Shown: in pieces, positions 10,451-21,744 of the stretch
Numbering within the stretch: position 1 is the stretch's first letter
Layout: every line of letters starts with the position of its first letter
NCBI GenBank assembly: GCA_003952965.2
Contig: CM025853.1
Coordinates: 16,571,324 to 16,635,323 of the forward strand
Reading direction: 5' to 3'
DNA length: 64,000 nt
Origin: Morella rubra
Lineage: Eukaryota; Streptophyta; Magnoliopsida; Fagales; Myricaceae
Position numbers and translations under genes: made by a program
The notes under the pieces: generated by a model
Seen by the model: only the letters and a program-made list of their open reading frames with translations
Told to the model about the DNA's origin: nothing
The model's database searches: none

Positions 10451-12600
10451 TGGTACAAGAGCAGCATGATTGATTTCACTTGATAAGGGTACCAAAGAGT
10501 AATTTACTTTTCGTAAAAAGGGGTGCGCGATCATCTCGTGTCAAGAATGATTTATCGAATCTGCCAGCGGTGTACGACCAAACGCAATCAAGGTGTCGAC
10601 TGGCAGGCGTCAGTGATATGAGAACATCACCGTTCATGCAACATGGCTCATCTTCGTTATTGTACTTTAGTATATTGAGAAACGCAACAACGAATTTTGT
10701 TTGTACCTTATATCGCCACTGATACTATAGTTCAGAAAAACACTATTGTCAGATTGTGTAGGCCTAGGTCCGATTAACATGGGCACAAGGGCGCATTATT
10801 TCCACCATTGAATGTGTGCCTGAGTCGGATAACGAAAGAATAATTTAAGCATACTTGATTTGCCATAGGGGCTTCCTACAATAAATCCAATCTTACATAA
10901 CACCACGATTGTTTTGACGTGGCATATTTCGTTGTGAAATAATTGTTCTCCATCATACTCTTTATCTTCCATCAACTCCTTTGGCTGCTAAGCTTTAAGG
11001 GCTGTTTCTTCTTTGCTTGCTCAACTAGAACATGATAAAAATTCGCTGGCGGGGAGTATATTTATGTCTGTTCTATGATAACTGTGCAATGTATTAGCAG
11101 ATGGTCTCAGGTGTCACAGAATTATCTTCAGGTACGGTATCATCAATTACATTGTCTGTCAACAGTCATTATAGTGCCTGATGCTAATTAGGGGCACATT
11201 GGAATTAGACCTGATATGTGTCCACCAAATGCCTGTGGCAAACATTTAAAACATTTAATATTTTGTACGCAAGAGTTTGATATGAACCAATTCTAGTGTC
11301 AAAGGTAACAGACATCAGTTTTACTCTTGTAGGAAATTGGTCTGTGCATACGGTGGTTGAAGGTCTTGGTTGAATATTTGGGTCTTCTGTGTTTGGTAGT
11401 GGTAGCTTGTGTGACTTGTACAGCTGTTCTGGATAATGAATCATGGTTCCAAGTCAGGTAGAACGTAGTAGGTTGATTGGAAATTAATTACGGTTGCATC
11501 CCATTGTTTGTCAATTAGGGTGTTGTAATTTGTAAAGAAGTGAGAAGTTTATAACTGCAGCACCGTCGTCTTTCTATTTGCTGGTAACACTCCATCTTTG
11601 ATTAGGCAATATGACTAGTGATTGGAATAAAAAAAGTCTTCTATACTTCCAAATAATTGTTCTATTTCTACCTTTGTTACTATCTTGGATCTCGTTAATC
11701 GATAATTAGCCATGGTAGCCCTCGATGGCTCACATTAGCTCGATCATAGCAATTCTCCATCCGCTGTAGTACTCTACTTTCAGGCTTCCTCCAACATGGG
11801 CTCAAATTTGATAGTCTAAGACACTTTCGTACCAAGATATTTATGTGTAACACAACTTCGAGATAAGCAGTGAGATGTACGCTTGGAACAAAGCCGGCTT
11901 GGCTCATCATCACCAAGTTGCATTCTCTACCACAAAATCATAATGGAGGTCTCGATTGGACGTATCTCACCAATATTCCGAATTCGTCCTGATTTGTGCA
12001 CAACTGATCTCCACCTTCCAACAATTTAAAATAGCATTAATTAAGTAAAATTCAAGTCACGGCTAATTTTAAAAACCATTTTAACTTAAACTAACAATAG
12101 TTCGGATGAGTTGTGTGAGGAATCAAATAGGACTTGTTTTCTCTATCTATCTTCTCCCAACCTCTATAGAGAATAATAAGATCACTTAAAAACTTGAAGG
12201 AACGAAATTCTTCAATGAATAATACAAAAAACAAGTATGATTATACATATCTGTAGCTATGTTTTTGTTGTTCTGATGGCTTCTTTTATTAATCTTTAAT
12301 AAAAGTCAACCTAAACAGAACATAAGATAACAGATTATCGTCTGCGAACCCATTCTGTTGAATACTCTCTAAGTCATAAGAAGACATATATTCATAAGGC
12401 TTTCTTCCTAACCAACTTTTACCGTCCTTTCTCACACTAATGACACTCTTCTGCCCAGTTTAACACGGAAATTGGGGTTGTTTTGTGGCTGAAGTGAAAT
12501 CTCCATCTGTTCTAAGCCGTCATGAAATTGCTCCATTTCCGACTGCTCCATCACTTCATCATATCTCATCTACTCATCATGGCCTCTATAAACATTTTCG
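10451..12600 (-). pseudogene. Garbled gypsy A protease and gag, minus strand
   Basis: Mirror of 30840-32440. The zinc-knuckle surroundings are recognisable near 11235-11260 (acatttaaaacatttaatat). Central gag is near 11710-11765 (gatcatagcaattctccat). The gag start region lies near 12480-12640, where identity to the right arm is already about 85%. The quality improves steadily toward 12.7 kb. Confidence 0.65.
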
Positions 12601-13337
12601 GGTCAGCTAGTGTGTAGTCGTCGCGCTCTTACCATGTTGTGAGACATGATTGGAAAAAAGTTAGAAAGAAAAAGGGCCTCACAATTCTCTCCCTTACTTG
12701 TTTACACTCAAGGATGTGGATCACTCTTCACTTGTGTTTCACTCAAAATAATTGCGACTTTTACCCTCTAATGTTCTCACCACTCTTGCCTTTTTCCACT
12801 CGATAATTCTCTTGTAGTTCTTTTGAAACTAAACAAACAACTCTAAGAATTTTCAGCAACATTCACTAAGAACTCATCAAGGAATTTCAGGTAAAGCAAG
12901 AATAATTTCAAGAAAACAAGAATATAAGGAATATGGTTGATTAGAAGTTTGGAAGCACAGAATTAGCAAAATTTTTTCACGAGAAAAAAATTACTTGCTT
13001 GGGGTAAGGTGATTTTCGGACTAACTGGATCCAAAATGTAAGGAAACAAACAAATTTTTTTTTTGGACTCCTTTCTGTCTTCTTCTTCTTTTTCGAGTCT
13101 CTTTCCTTTTGTTTTGTTGTTGAAGATCAGCAAATATCTTTTGATAGCAACAGAATTAGATCTCGAAGTAAGTAGGGTATGTGAGACTAGAACAAGAGTT
13201 TAGACACGAACAAGAACAAACAAAAGATTGAACATAAGGGATAAAAGGAAATTCGGCTAACTGGGTATGTGAAAGACTAGAGAAGAAACAAAGAAATGAA
13301 AATTTAAAAGGATAGGCAAACTTGAACAAGAAAACTA
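12601..13337 (-). other. Gypsy A untranslated leader, left arm
   Basis: Reverse complement of 30150-30830 at roughly 95% identity. It holds the gag start context (caccatg-like, read as tgtgagacatg near 12640 on the plus strand) and a polypyrimidine/CTT-rich tract near 13070-13100. No coding is expected. This is the outermost part of the left arm that still reads cleanly. Confidence 0.8.
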
Positions 13338-13349
13338 GCTCTGATACCA
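13338..13349 (-). promoter_or_regulatory. Primer-binding site of gypsy A, left arm
   Basis: The plus strand reads gctctgatacca, the reverse complement of TGGTATCAGAGC, which matches the 3' end of plant initiator-Met tRNA. It lies two bases from the LTR end, as expected for a minus-strand element. Confidence 0.9.
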
Positions 13350-13351
13350 AA

Positions 13352-14108
13352 TGATGTGAACCTCGTAAAGAATAACGAGACCCAACAACAATAGGGAACC
13401 CAAGATCATTCTAGGACAGATTCGAATGGAAACCTCGACCCGTTGTTTATGAAAACAAGAACCTTGGTATAAGGAAGACGCCACAAACGGTGGTGGAACT
13501 CTATTTGATAAGTCGAGATGAACGCCACGGGAAATCCCGAAAAGTTCGAGTAGTTCTTCAAAGAACCAAAGAGAATCACAAGACCTCTCAAAATATTAAT
13601 CTCAAAGTTATTGTTCTCTACACCCAAAAGGCCTTATAAATATACTTGGAACATCCCTCCAAGAATAAGAAACTAACTCAAATTTGAAAGAAAAATGCTC
13701 TTAAAATTCTTCCAAGAATAGGAGAAAGCTTCAAGAATAGGAGAAGCCAGCATTTGAAAAGGAAATTCAAATGCTCCTAAAAATCCGGACTTCGCCAGAT
13801 ACGTCCCGCCTTTGTTCTAGCTGACATGTAAACGCCCGAAGTGCCAAGTAGTGTAGACGCCCGAGGTGTAAGCACTTGTGCAGACGCCCGATGCAAGTAC
13901 TTCGGCCGAGGTGCAGGTTACCCGGGATAGTTACCCGGTGCAACTGATGACATGAAATATGCCTTGATTGTTATTGGTACCCATCTCGGTCTTGGTAGTA
14001 TCATCCCATCTCTTTCGGATTAGTCCATTGAGCGCTTCCTTGAAACGTTTGGCTTTAAGTCTTGTAATTGGGCCACTAGGAAGTGACAAAGGACCTCGGT
14101 TTGCACCA
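13352..14108 (-). mobile_element. Gypsy A 5' LTR, left arm
   Basis: Starts tgatgtgaacctcg and ends tttgcacca, so the element strand reads TGGTGCAAA...TTCACATCA. It is 757 bp and mirrors the 846-bp LTR at 29290-30135. The right copy carries about 90 bp more, around 29655-29745, a partial duplication of the aggagcatttgaattt segment. The part encoding the pol C-terminus lies at about 13990-14108. GC-rich cgggcgt-type short repeats lie at 13840-13930. Apart from the missing 90 bp the arms agree closely. Confidence 0.9.
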
Positions 14109-14140
14109 TTGGATCTCGTTATTGGGCGAGATTCACATCA
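14109..14140 (-). mobile_element. 32-bp stub of an opposite-facing gypsy A LTR, left arm
   Basis: Reads ttggatctcgttattggg...attcacatca, the end of an A LTR in the orientation opposite to the neighbouring element. It is followed by aatac, the mirror of the TSD gtatt at 29253. It is the left-arm image of 29258-29289. Confidence 0.75.
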
Positions 14141-16067
14141 AATACTTAAGAGATTATGCTTTAAACTATCAACAAAAAGTACATTCTCAATTATGAGATT
14201 AGAAGACGTACCAATGCTACCAACATCGAGTATCTTTCCTTTCCCATTGTCACTAAAAGTAACCGAACCCTTTTTTCTTGAGACAAAGAGAGTTAAACCA
14301 ACTCTTGTCTCCTGTCATGTGCTTGGAGCATCCATTACAAGGACCCAAGGTTCCTTTGTTTTATTGGACTTCAAGCACTCCTACAAAAAAATCAACTCTT
14401 GATTTTTGGTACCCAAATTTTTTTGGGTCCATCGGTGTTAGAAATAAATTTCTTGACTTTGTCTTTTTGGATCCACACAAATTTGATTCCATGAGTGGAT
14501 TTTTTTCTAGTTGGACAAGTGTGTGAGATACGTCCATTCTTACCACAAAAATTACACATGGTGAAAGATGCAGATGATTTAATAATCATATCCGAATATA
14601 ACTTTTGATTACCAATTGAATCATAACCAATTCACTTTTGTTGAAACAACATCTTTGGGAACCAAGAAGAATATCAAGGTTTCTTTTTCCTTCAGTGAAT
14701 CTTGCAAGAGCTTCAGTAAGAGAGTCAACTTTCTTCTTTAAATCAGTGTTTTCAAATTTTAAATCATTGGACTCTTCTTGTATGATTTTCTCATTTTCTT
14801 TTGTGACTCTTGCAAGATTCTCTCCAAGAGAAACAACTTGGTATTTCAAAGTGTCATTTTCTTGAATAAGTACTTCAAGGTTCTTTTTAAGACTACAATA
14901 CTTTGAAAATACTCTTTTCAATTCAAGATATTGTTCATCAAAAGCATCTTGTAATTCATCAAAAGAAAGAACAAATTGAAGAGTCTTGTACCTCATCTTC
15001 ATTATCCTTTGTCATGAAGCATAGATTTGCAACTTCTTCATCATCACTATCACTATCATTTCATCGGACTCTCCCCATGCGGCCAAAAAGGCTTTCTTTT
15101 TGTCCTTGAAATCCTTGGATTTCTTGTGGGATTCAAGGTTGGGGCAATCCGTCTTTATATGTCCCGGCTTCTTGTATCCATAGCAAATAATGTCATTCTT
15201 CTTGCTACTATCACCTTTATAGCTTGTCTTCCTTAGAAATCTTTTATCTCCTTGTTTCTTCTAGAAGAACTTGAATCTCTTGGTGAACAATGTCATTTCC
15301 TCATCATCTTCGGAAGACTCCTCATCATTAGAGCATGAGGCTTTCAAGGCAATGCCTCTTTTTTTTTTTCCTTCATCCTCATCTCCCTTTACTTGGTTCA
15401 TCTCATGTGTCATGAGAGATCCCATGAGCTCATCCAAAGAAAGTTTTGTCAAGTCTTTGGCTTCTTGAATAGCGTGACCTTGGTTCCCAAGCTTTTGGTA
15501 GACACCTAAGGATCTTTCTCACCATTTCAACATTAGTGCATTCTTTACCAAGAGATTTAAGACCATTTATAATATTTGTAAAGTGAGTAAACATAGATAA
15601 AATATTATCATCGGGTTTCATCTTAAAAAGCTCATACCTATGAACAAGCATACTAATATTGTTCTCTTTAACTTGATTCATACCTTAATGGGCCACTTGA
15701 AGTTTGTCCCAAATTTGTTTTGCGGTATCACAACCGAAAACACAATTAAATTCATTTGAATCAAGTGCACAATATAATACATTCATAGCTTTAGAATTCA
15801 AGGACATGAGCTTAATATCAGCGTCATCAAAATCTTTTTCATCTTTTAATGTACCTTTAGCTGTCTTAGGAAATCTAGGACCTCTATAAATGATTCTCCA
15901 TAGATCGTAATCAACGGCTTGGATATAGATTTTCATCCTTGCCTTCCAATAGTTATAGCAAGTCTCATTGAATAGAGGTGGTCTATTTGTGGATTGACCC
16001 TCAGTTAAAGAGGTACTAATAAGCGTTGTCATAGATCGAAATATTAAAACTCAGCTCTAATACCAAT
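14141..16067 (-). pseudogene. Copia gag and protease start, left arm
   Basis: Mirror of 27334-29257. Read leftward: gag starts at 16032 (MTTLIST), with 115 codons to a TAA at about 15687 that is also present in the right arm. The frame continues to the zinc-knuckle region (about 15140-15200), a coiled-coil segment (about 14600-15000), a second knuckle-like motif near 14550, and the start of the protease. Here the gag N-terminus is intact, while the right arm has lost single bases near 27376 and 27420. In turn the left arm has its own small indels. The region is cut at 14141 by the gypsy insertion, as in the right arm. Confidence 0.85.
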
Positions 16068-17589
16068 TGTGAGTCTAAATAACAACCCAAGAGGGAGGGT
16101 GAATTGGGTTTATCAAAAACTTATCCCTTTCGATAAAAACGCAGATCTGGAAAATACATTTTTTCTACGAATAAAAATGTAGATACGAATATATTAAATG
16201 CTATTTAATATGAAGAACAATAAAGCAAAGAGCGCCACAAATATGAATATTGAATGAATAATAAGAGAGATAGAGTTAGAGAGACGACACCGCAATTTTA
16301 GGTGGTTCGGCCAACACTTGCCTACGTCCACCCCAAGGCTATTACTTCCTTAGGCTTCCTTCACTATTCTTCAAATAGCAAATACACCTTAGCTTCCCGG
16401 GTGCTAAGGAACCTTTACAAAGTGTTTTTTGAGCTCACGCTTCAACTCTCTTCACAAATCCCAAAACCCAAGGGATTTCTTCTACTCACATGAGTAGGAC
16501 AAGTGTTTAACCAACACTCAAGTGTTTACCCAACACTCAAGTGTTTTCCAAATGATGGATACAAAAGAATAACAATGAATGACTCTCTAAGCCGAATAAG
16601 CCAACGAAAAGCTCAAAACGTGTGGCATGACTCTCTAAGTCGAATAAGCAAGTAAAGAGCTCAATAGAGTGCAAGAAGACAAGATTCTCAAAGGAAAGCT
16701 AAAGTTTAGCAGGTGGGAGCACAAGCTTTCTTGGTAGATGCGGTTTCCCTCTTCTTCAAAGCGCTTTCTCTCTCTAGAAGTTAGGGCAAAGAGTAATTTC
16801 AAGTGTGTTGTCTTTCCTTTAAGATATTTCTCCCTCTTGGAGGGCTAGGTTGTCAATGATGAGCAAGAGGACAAGATTTAACAATGAAAGCTTTGGTCAT
16901 GAAGGCTTCAGCGGAGGATTTCTTTGGATCTTGCACTTTCTCTCTCTAGATCTTGAATAATGATGCAATCCTTGTCTTTCTCTTTCCATCTCATTCTATT
17001 TATAGCCCTAGTACTTCAACAGTCTTCAAGTAGCTTTATTGTACCGTTGGAGGGGTACGACGTTCCAGAAAAATCTGCGTAATTGTAGTATGTGACAACA
17101 CATAATCTGCATGTGTTGACACATTAAAACTTAGTCTGGAATTGTGGTATCAGGTAACAGTGCAATGTGTCGACACTAGTTTCAATGTGTCGACACCATG
17201 AAAACTTGGTTTGAAATTGTTGTCTCAGGTGTCAGTGCATGTGTCGACACCATGAATTCAGCTCTTGAGAGACAATGTAATGTGTCGACACTAGTCTTCA
17301 ATGTTTCAACACTATCAGTGCGGGAGAGGAAATTTAGGGTCTTGAAAGTGTCCAATCCATTCCAGCACTTCTTTAAAAGCATCTACAATATGAAAATTGA
17401 TTTAATCAAATTATGTAAAGGTGTTAAAGTCCATTTAGAATTATTTTAAAAAGAGAAACCTTGATTTTTGAAATATAGCTTTTAGAAAATTGGATTGACA
17501 ATAAAAATCTAAAAGCCTTAAAAACTTATAATTTTTGTTATTATCAAAATCAAATATAGATTGTTTTGCAAAATAACCTTGAGCTAACA
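16068..17589 (-). mobile_element. Copia LTR, left arm
   Basis: Starts tgtgagtctaaataac and ends gagctaaca, so the element strand reads TGTTAGCTC...TCACA, 1522 bp. It mirrors 25817-27333. A TATA-like tatttata (minus strand) is at 16998-17005. Four gtgtcgacac motifs lie at 17167, 17187, 17241 and 17282. One internal stretch (about 17180-17245) differs from the right arm by a replaced segment of some 30-50 bp, so the arms are not exact copies. The primer-binding site beside it (agctctaatacca) has one change relative to the right arm. Confidence 0.9.
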
Positions 17590-17780
17590 ATCTCCCCTTT
17601 TTGATGATGACAAAACCATTTTAAAAACAACAATTTGCTAACAAATGGAAAAACTCCCCCTGAAAATAAGCAGGAATTTTTCATGACATTTTAGCAAAAA
17701 GGACTATAAGATTTTACAAAAATTTTGCAAGAGTTTCCTTTGTAAATGGAGGTTTTCCAAAATAGAACCTTAATGTTGAA
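17590..17780 (-). other. Copia polypurine tract and 3' untranslated region, left arm
   Basis: Adjacent to the LTR the plus strand reads atctccccttttt, the complement of a polypurine tract used to prime plus-strand DNA synthesis. The rest is AT-rich, has no reading frame, and leads into the tandem array. It mirrors 25641-25816, which has one more G in the tract. Confidence 0.85.
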
Positions 17781-20700
17781 GAAAATGAGGCAAATAAAAC
17801 AATGGAATAGTTATAGACCTAGATATAAATGAAAAACAGTCATAATTAATTAGTTTAAAAATTAGATAGCTTAATGTTGAACAACGTGAAACAAATAGAT
17901 TAATGGAAGAGTTATAGACCAAATATAAATAAAAAATTGTCCAAATTAATTAGTTTAAAAATTAGATACCTTAATATTGTAGAACATGACTCAAATAAAT
18001 TAATAGAAGAGTTGTTGACAAAAAGATGAATGAAAAATTGCAAATTAATTAGTTTAAAAATAGATAACATAATATTGAAGAAAATGAAGCAAATAGATTA
18101 ATGGAAAAATTATAGACCAAAAGGTAAATGAAAAATTGTCCAAATTGATTAGTTTAAAAGTTAGATACATTACTTGAAGAAAATATAGCAAGTAGATTAT
18201 TGCAAGAGTTATAGACCAATATATAAATTGAAAACAGTTCAAATTAGTTAGTTTAAAAGTTAGATACTTAATGTTGAAGAAAATGAAGCAAATAGAATAA
18301 CGGAAGAGTTACAGACTAAGATATAAATACAAACAGTCCAAATTAATTAGTTTAAAAATTAGATAACTTAATATTGAAGAAAACGAAGCAAATAGAATAA
18401 TGGAAGAGTTATAGACCAAGATGTAAATCAAACAAATCCAAATTACTTAGTTTAAAAATTAGATACCTTAATATTGTCGAACATGAAGCAAGTAGATTAT
18501 TGGAAGAATTATAGACCAATATATAAATTAGATACAGTCCAAATTAATTAGTTTAAAGTTAGATACCTTAGTTTTGAAGAAAATGAAGCAAATAAAATAA
18601 CGGAAGAGTTATAGACCAAGATATAAATAAAAAAAACTGTCGAAATTAGTTACTTTAAAAATTAGATACCTTAATATTGTTGAACCAGAAGCAAGTAGAT
18701 TATTGGAAGAGTTATAGACCAATATATGAATTAAAAAATGTCCAAATTAGTTAGTTTAAAAGTTAGATACCTTAATTTTAAAGAAAATAAGTAAATAGAA
18801 TAACGGAAGAGTTATAGACTAAAATATAAATAAAAAAACAGCCAAATTACTGAGTTTAAAAATTAGATACCTTACTATTGCCGAACATGAAGCAAGTAGA
18901 TTATTGGAAGAATTATAGACCAATATACAAATAAAAACAGTCCAAATTAATTAGTTTAAAAGTTAGGCACCTTAATGTTGAAGAAAATGAAGCAAACAGA
19001 ATAACAGGAAGAGTTATAGAGCCAGATATAAATCAAAAACAGTCCACAGTAGTTAGTTTACAAATTCGATAACTTTATATTGAATAAAATGAAGCAAGTA
19101 GAATAATGGAAGAGTTATAGACAAAGATATAAATCAAAAACAGTGCAAATTAATTTATTTACAAATTAGATAACTTAATATTCAGCAAAATGAAGCAAAT
19201 AGATTAACGGTAGAATTATAGACCGAAAGGTAAATGAAAATTTGTCCAAATTAATTAGTTTAAAAGTTAGATACCTCAATGTTGAAGAAAATGAAGCATG
19301 TAGATTATTGGAAGAATTATAGATCAATATATAAATTAGGAACAGTCCAAATTAATTAGTTTAAAAATTAGATAACTTAATATTGAAAAAAAAACTGAAG
19401 CAAATAGAATAATGGAAGAGTTATACCAAGATGTAAATCAAACACAGTCCAAATTACTTAGTTTAAAAATTAGATACCTTAATATTGTCGAACATGAAGC
19501 AAGTAGATTATTGGAAGAATTATAGACCACTATATAAATTAGATACATTCCAAAATAATTAGTTTAAAAGTTAGATACCTCAGTTTGAAGAAAATGAAGC
19601 AAGTAGAATAATGGAAGAGTTATAGACCAAGATATAAATTAAAAATTTGTCAAAATTAATTAGTTTAAAAATTAGATACCTTAATATTGTCGAACCAGAA
19701 GCAAGTAGATTATTGGAAGAGTTATAGACCAATATATTAATTAAAAAATGTCCAAATTAGTTAGTTTAAAAGTTAGATACCTTAATTTTAAGAAAATAAG
19801 TAAATAGAATAACGGAAGAGTTATAGACTAAAATATAAATAAAAAAAAGTCCAAATTACTTAGTTTGAAAGTTAGATACCTTAATATTGCCGAAAATGAA
19901 GCAAGTAGATTATTGGAAGAATTATAGACCAATATATAAATTAAAAACAGTCCAAATTAATTAGTTTAAAAGTTAGGCACCTTAATGTTGAAGAAAATGA
20001 AGCAAACAGAATAATGGAAGAGTTATAGAGCTAGATATAGATCAAACACAGTCCACAGTAGTTAGTTTACAAATTCGATAACTTTATATTGAATAAAATG
20101 AAGCAAGTAGAATAATGGAAGAGTTATAGACAAAGATATAAATCAAAAACAGTGCAAATTAATTTATTTACAAATTAGATAACTTAATATTCAGCAAAAT
20201 GAAGCAAATAGATTAACGGAAAGTTATAGACCGAAAGGTAAATGAAAATTTGTCCAAATTAATTAGTTTAAAAGTTAGATACCTCAATGTTGAAGAGAAT
20301 GAAGCAAACAGAATAACGGAAGTGCTATAGACTATGTTATAATAAAAAAAAAAGTCCATATTAATTAGTTTAAAAATTAGATACCTTAATATTGTTGAAA
20401 ATGAAACTAGTAGATTGTTGGAAGAATTATAGACCAATATATAAATTAAAAACAGTCCAAATTAATTAGTTTAAAAGTTAGGTACCTTAATGTTAAAAAA
20501 GTGAAGCAAATAGAATAACGGAAGAGTTATAGACTAAGATATAAATCAAAACTTGTCCAAATTAATTAGTTTAAAAATTAGATACCTTAATATTGTTGAA
20601 AATGAAGCAAGTAGATTATTGGAAGAATTATAGACCAATATATAAATTAGAAACAGTCCAAATTAATTAGTTTTAAAAGTTAGATACCTTAGTCTTGAAG

Positions 20701-21650
20701 AAAAGGAAACAAATTGAATAACGAAAGAGTTATAGACCAAGATATAAATAAAAAAAACTGTCGAAATTAATTAGTTTAAAAACTAGATACCTTAATATTG
20801 TCGAACATAAAGCAAGTAGATTATTGGAAGAGTTATAGACCAATATATTAATCAAAAATGTCCAAATTAATTAGTTTAAAAGTTAGATTTCTTAATGTTG
20901 AAGAAATGAAGCAAATAGAATAACAGAAAAGTTATAGACTAAGATATAAACAAAAAAATAGTCCAAATCATTTACTTTAAAAATTAGATAGCTTAATTTT
21001 GTCGAACGTGAAGCAAGTAGATTATTAGAAGAGTTATAGACCAATATATAAATTAAAAACAGTCTATATTGATTAGTTTAAAAGTTAGGTAACTTAATGT
21101 TGAAGAAAATGAAGTAAATAGAATAACGGAAGTGTTATAGACCCAAATATAAATAAAAAAAAGTCCATATTAGTTAGTTTTAAATTTCGATAACTTAATA
21201 TTGAAGAAAATGAAGCAAGTAGAATAATGGAAGAGTTTGACAAAGATATAAAAAAAACCAATCCAAATTAATTAGTTTAAAAATTAGATAAGTTAATGTT
21301 GTACAAAATGAAGCAAATAGATTAACGGAAGAATTATAGACCAAAAGGTAAATGAAAAATTGTCCAAATTAATTAGTTTAAAAGTTAGATACTTTAATGT
21401 TGAAGAGAATGAAGCAAATAAAAAAACGGAAGGTTATAGACCAAGATATGAAAAAAAAAGTCCAAAATTAATTAGTTTAAAAATTAGATACCTTAATTTT
21501 GGAAGAGTTATAGACCAATATATAAATTAAAAACAGTCTAAATTAATTAGTTAAAAAGTTAGATACCTTAGTGTTGAACAAAATGAAGCAAATAGAATAA
21601 CGGAAGAGTTATAGACCAAAAGATATATTAGAAAAACTGTCAAAATTAAT
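17781..21650. repeat. Tandem array of ~100-bp units, left arm
   Basis: About 38 diverged units of roughly 98-105 bp. Each unit contains words such as ttagtttaaaaattagatacc, gaagcaa(a/g)taga and ggaagagttatagacca. A higher-order pattern of about 1.0 kb is visible: the variant ttaggcacc...cagtccacagtagttag recurs at about 18960 and about 19970. Units are not multiples of three, and the array is not translated over any length. It is the reverse complement of 21745-25640, apart from small differences. Confidence 0.95.
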
Positions 21651-21744
21651 TACGACTTTTTTTAAATTTTTATTTTGGTCTATAACTCTTTCAATAATCT
21701 ACTTGCTTCATGTTCGACAATATTAGGGTATCCAATTTTTAAAC
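21651..21744. other. Centre of the large palindrome
   Basis: The two arms meet inside the tandem array. The sequence up to about 21650 (ctgtcaaaattaattacgac) and that from about 21745 (attttgacagtttttttatt) are reverse complements. The roughly 95-bp spacer holds one array unit in the right-arm orientation. No separate element sits at the centre. Confidence 0.85.

Larger units (their letters stand above)
3546..12600. other. Scrambled mirror image of 30.8-37.5 kb
   Basis: Reading this stretch on the plus strand gives, in order, a garbled reverse complement of the right side from about 37500 back to about 30800. Anchor pairs by eye are 4726/36455, 5260/36075, 5720/35785, 7190/34870, 9490/33250, 9960/32825, 11240/31850 and 11735/31535. 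Short exact words of 10-25 bp alternate with noise. The left version is 30-40% longer than its partner between the same anchors, so insertions dominate. The coordinate sum drifts steadily from about 43470 to about 41100. The order includes non-adjacent layers of the nest (copia integrase, inverted LTR, gypsy A), so it copies this particular locus and is not just another family member. Confidence 0.85.

Noticed and set aside
8257..11916. Several 60-80 codon frames in the scrambled region
   Set aside because: They have no family resemblance and lie in noisy copies of gypsy pol and gag. Chance frames are expected.
13968..14402. 144-codon plus-strand frame, repeated on the minus strand at 28912-29430
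   Set aside because: It is antisense to the LTR-encoded pol end of gypsy A and copia gag/protease. The duplicate only reflects the palindrome.
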